NCBI GenBank assembly: GCA_016872895.1
Contig: VGYT01000011.1
Location: 1-34,162 of the forward strand
DNA from: Planctomycetota bacterium
GTDB lineage: Bacteria > Planctomycetota > Phycisphaerae > FEN-1346
Direction: 5' to 3'
DNA: 34,162 nt
Part shown: positions 32,666 to 34,162 of the stretch, one piece after another
Position numbering within the stretch: the first letter of the stretch is position 1
Layout: each line of letters begins with the position of its first letter
Notes under the pieces: model-generated
What the model saw: only the letters and a program-made list of their open reading frames with translations
Told to the model about the DNA's origin: nothing
The model's database searches: none
Made by a program: the position numbers and the translations under genes

Positions 32666-34000
32666 CTATCTCCCGCTGCCATAGTGGATTTCCCAATGTT
32701 GCGCTGGCCACATCGGTTCCACGTCGAAAAGCCCGCCCGCACTTTGCGGGGGATTGTGGTGAAGATGCATGCTTTCGAGAACGCCGGTCTCTGGATTCAT
32801 CTGCTGCGGAGCGAGCCCGTGCCGCATGCGCGCCAGGTCTTGAGGCTTGTACTTCCCTGGCTTGTAGAACGCCTCGTTCTTCCAAAACCGTTGCCGAACT
32901 GTGCTCACCGATGGCGCGTTCCCCTTGGCCGTCAAGTTGTTAATCGGTTGTCCAACCTTCCAGCCCCGCGTTGTGTTGGCTACCGTGGGGTTGGCGGAAC
33001 GGACACCGTTCGCGCCCCTAGCAACAGTCGCGCCCCTGCCCCACGCGCACGCCGCACCCGAAAGCGCCGCGTCCAGGAGCATCCCTGCCGCCCTGGTCTC
33101 CTGGAGGGGCGCGCCTGTCAGCCGGCTCACCAGGTCCCCGACCGCCTGGCCTACGTTGGCCGGCGCGCCAGGACCGGCCTCGTCCCGGAAGCCCTCGCGA
33201 ATCTTGTTCAGGCCCAGGGCGTAATCGGCCACGCCCTTGGCAAGCAGCGCGATGTTCCCCGTTCCCGGCGTGGTCGAGGGCAGGCCGCAGAGTATCTCGA
33301 TCGCGCCCTCGCCCACGCCCCACAACCCCTGCATCACCTTCTCAAGGCCTATGAGGCCGCTGGGGTCGACCGTGTCCACCGGGCTGTTGGCGCAGTAGGC
33401 GTAGACATTCGGCCCGGCGGCCGGGCCGAGGGGGTCAACCTGCACGAACCGGCCCAGGGTGCAATGATACTCGCGGGCGTCGGTGTGATACAAGCCGGAT
33501 TCCGCGTCAAAGCCGTAGCCGCCGTAGAGAATCTCATTCTGGAGCGAGCCGGACCAGGACATTTCGTCCCACGAGTCATCCGCGAACTGCGGCCGGCCGT
33601 AGGCGTCATAAAAATACCGCTCGGCCACCGCGCCCGTGGCCGCATCCACCAGGGCGGTGGTGTTCCAGTTGGCATCGTGCGTGTAATAGAGGACGTTGTC
33701 TTCTTCGTCCGCGTAATCGCCGTCGGTGTTGCCGTCGCGGAACCGGACGACCGGCGCCTTGGCGTACCGCACGTCCCAGACGTACCGGTCGAGCGGGTCG
33801 GGGGCGCCGCCCGCGCGGGTCTCAAGCACCTGCCGGTCTTCGTTGAAGTAATAGTCATAGGTTACGCCGGGCGCGCCCCCGACGGTCTTCCGGATGCGGC
33901 GGCCGAGGCCGTCGTATTGATACGCGGCCAGGAGCGTGTCGTCGCCTTCCGGCTCGAACTGGCCGTCGCCGTCGTCCTGCCAGGCGGCCGGCGCCATCAT
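32666..34000 (-). CDS. RHS/YD-repeat protein C-terminal part with HNH/EndoVII-like (LHH-type) nuclease toxin tip; 5' end disrupted
   Basis: YQYDGLGRRIRKTVGGAPGVTYDYYFNEDRQVLETR...RYVWDVRYAKAPVVRFRD...YTHDANWNTTALVDAATGAVAERYFYDAYGRPQ, core GRFVQVDPLGPAAGPNVYAYCANSPVDTVDPSG, then tip ...MNPETGVLESMHLHHNPPQSAGGLFDVEPMWPAQHWEIHYGSGR. Confidence 0.87.
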   Translation of the reverse strand: MMAPAAWQDDGDGQFEPEGDDTLLAAYQYDGLGRRIRKTVGGAPGVTYDYYFNEDRQVLETRAGGAPDPLDRYVWDVRYAKAPVVRFRDGNTDGDYADEEDNVLYYTHDANWNTTALVDAATGAVAERYFYDAYGRPQFADDSWDEMSWSGSLQNEILYGGYGFDAESGLYHTDAREYHCTLGRFVQVDPLGPAAGPNVYAYCANSPVDTVDPSGLIGLEKVMQGLWGVGEGAIEILCGLPSTTPGTGNIALLAKGVADYALGLNKIREGFRDEAGPGAPANVGQAVGDLVSRLTGAPLQETRAAGMLLDAALSGAACAWGRGATVARGANGVRSANPTVANTTRGWKVGQPINNLTAKGNAPSVSTVRQRFWKNEAFYKPGKYKPQDLARMRHGLAPQQMNPETGVLESMHLHHNPPQSAGGLFDVEPMWPAQHWEIHYGSGR

Positions 34001-34059
34001 AAGCGTACGCGTGAACCCACGCCGCGCTGGTCGGTGACGGCGGTCTCGCGGCCGAGGCG

Positions 34060-34136
34060 GTCCGCACCGATTCGACCAACGCCCAGTACGTGTGCCGCTT
34101 GCGCCCCTTGCGCCGCTCGCATCGCCGCAGGAACAT
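34060..34136 (-). mobile_element. N-terminal fragment of an IS1634-like transposase fused to RHS sequence
   Basis: MFLRRCERRKGRKRHTYWALVESVRT resembles the N-terminus of planctomycete IS1634/IS4-like transposases (from memory). It then switches to RHS-like DRLGRETAVTDQRG in another frame. Confidence 0.5.
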
Positions 34137-34162
34137 CCCTCTCTCCCGTCAACTCGCCGGCT

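Overview
High-GC bacterial segment, probably from a Planctomycetes/PVC-like organism judging by protein style and dispersed GC-rich repeats (inference). Most long ORFs in the supplied track are antisense shadows. My gene model, left to right: a partial 2-oxoacid dehydrogenase E2 (-); a ThuA-domain protein (+); a coupled pair of exported calcineurin-like phosphoesterase and duplicated Spy/LTxxQ-like protein (-); a three-gene envelope operon with a HEAT-repeat protein, a 681-aa exported protein and a 1949-aa STN/TPR protein (-); an AzgA-type purine permease, a ferredoxin and an ArsR regulator with a clear intrinsic terminator (-); a ceramidase-like lipoprotein and a Tat-exported DegT-family aminotransferase (-); a heparinase II/III-like lyase (+); a TRAP transporter dctP-dctQ-dctM (-); a beta-helix + LamG protein split by one in-frame TAG (+); and an RHS remnant region (-). 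The RHS region holds an HNH-type toxin tip, an unrecognised candidate immunity gene and a second displaced RHS tip. The strongest leads are the RHS toxin/immunity cassette and its recombination junction, the amber-interrupted beta-helix gene, the STN/TPR envelope operon, the duplicated Spy-like/phosphoesterase pair and several dispersed hairpin repeat families. No tRNA, rRNA or CRISPR was recognised. All homology calls are by eye; no searches were run.
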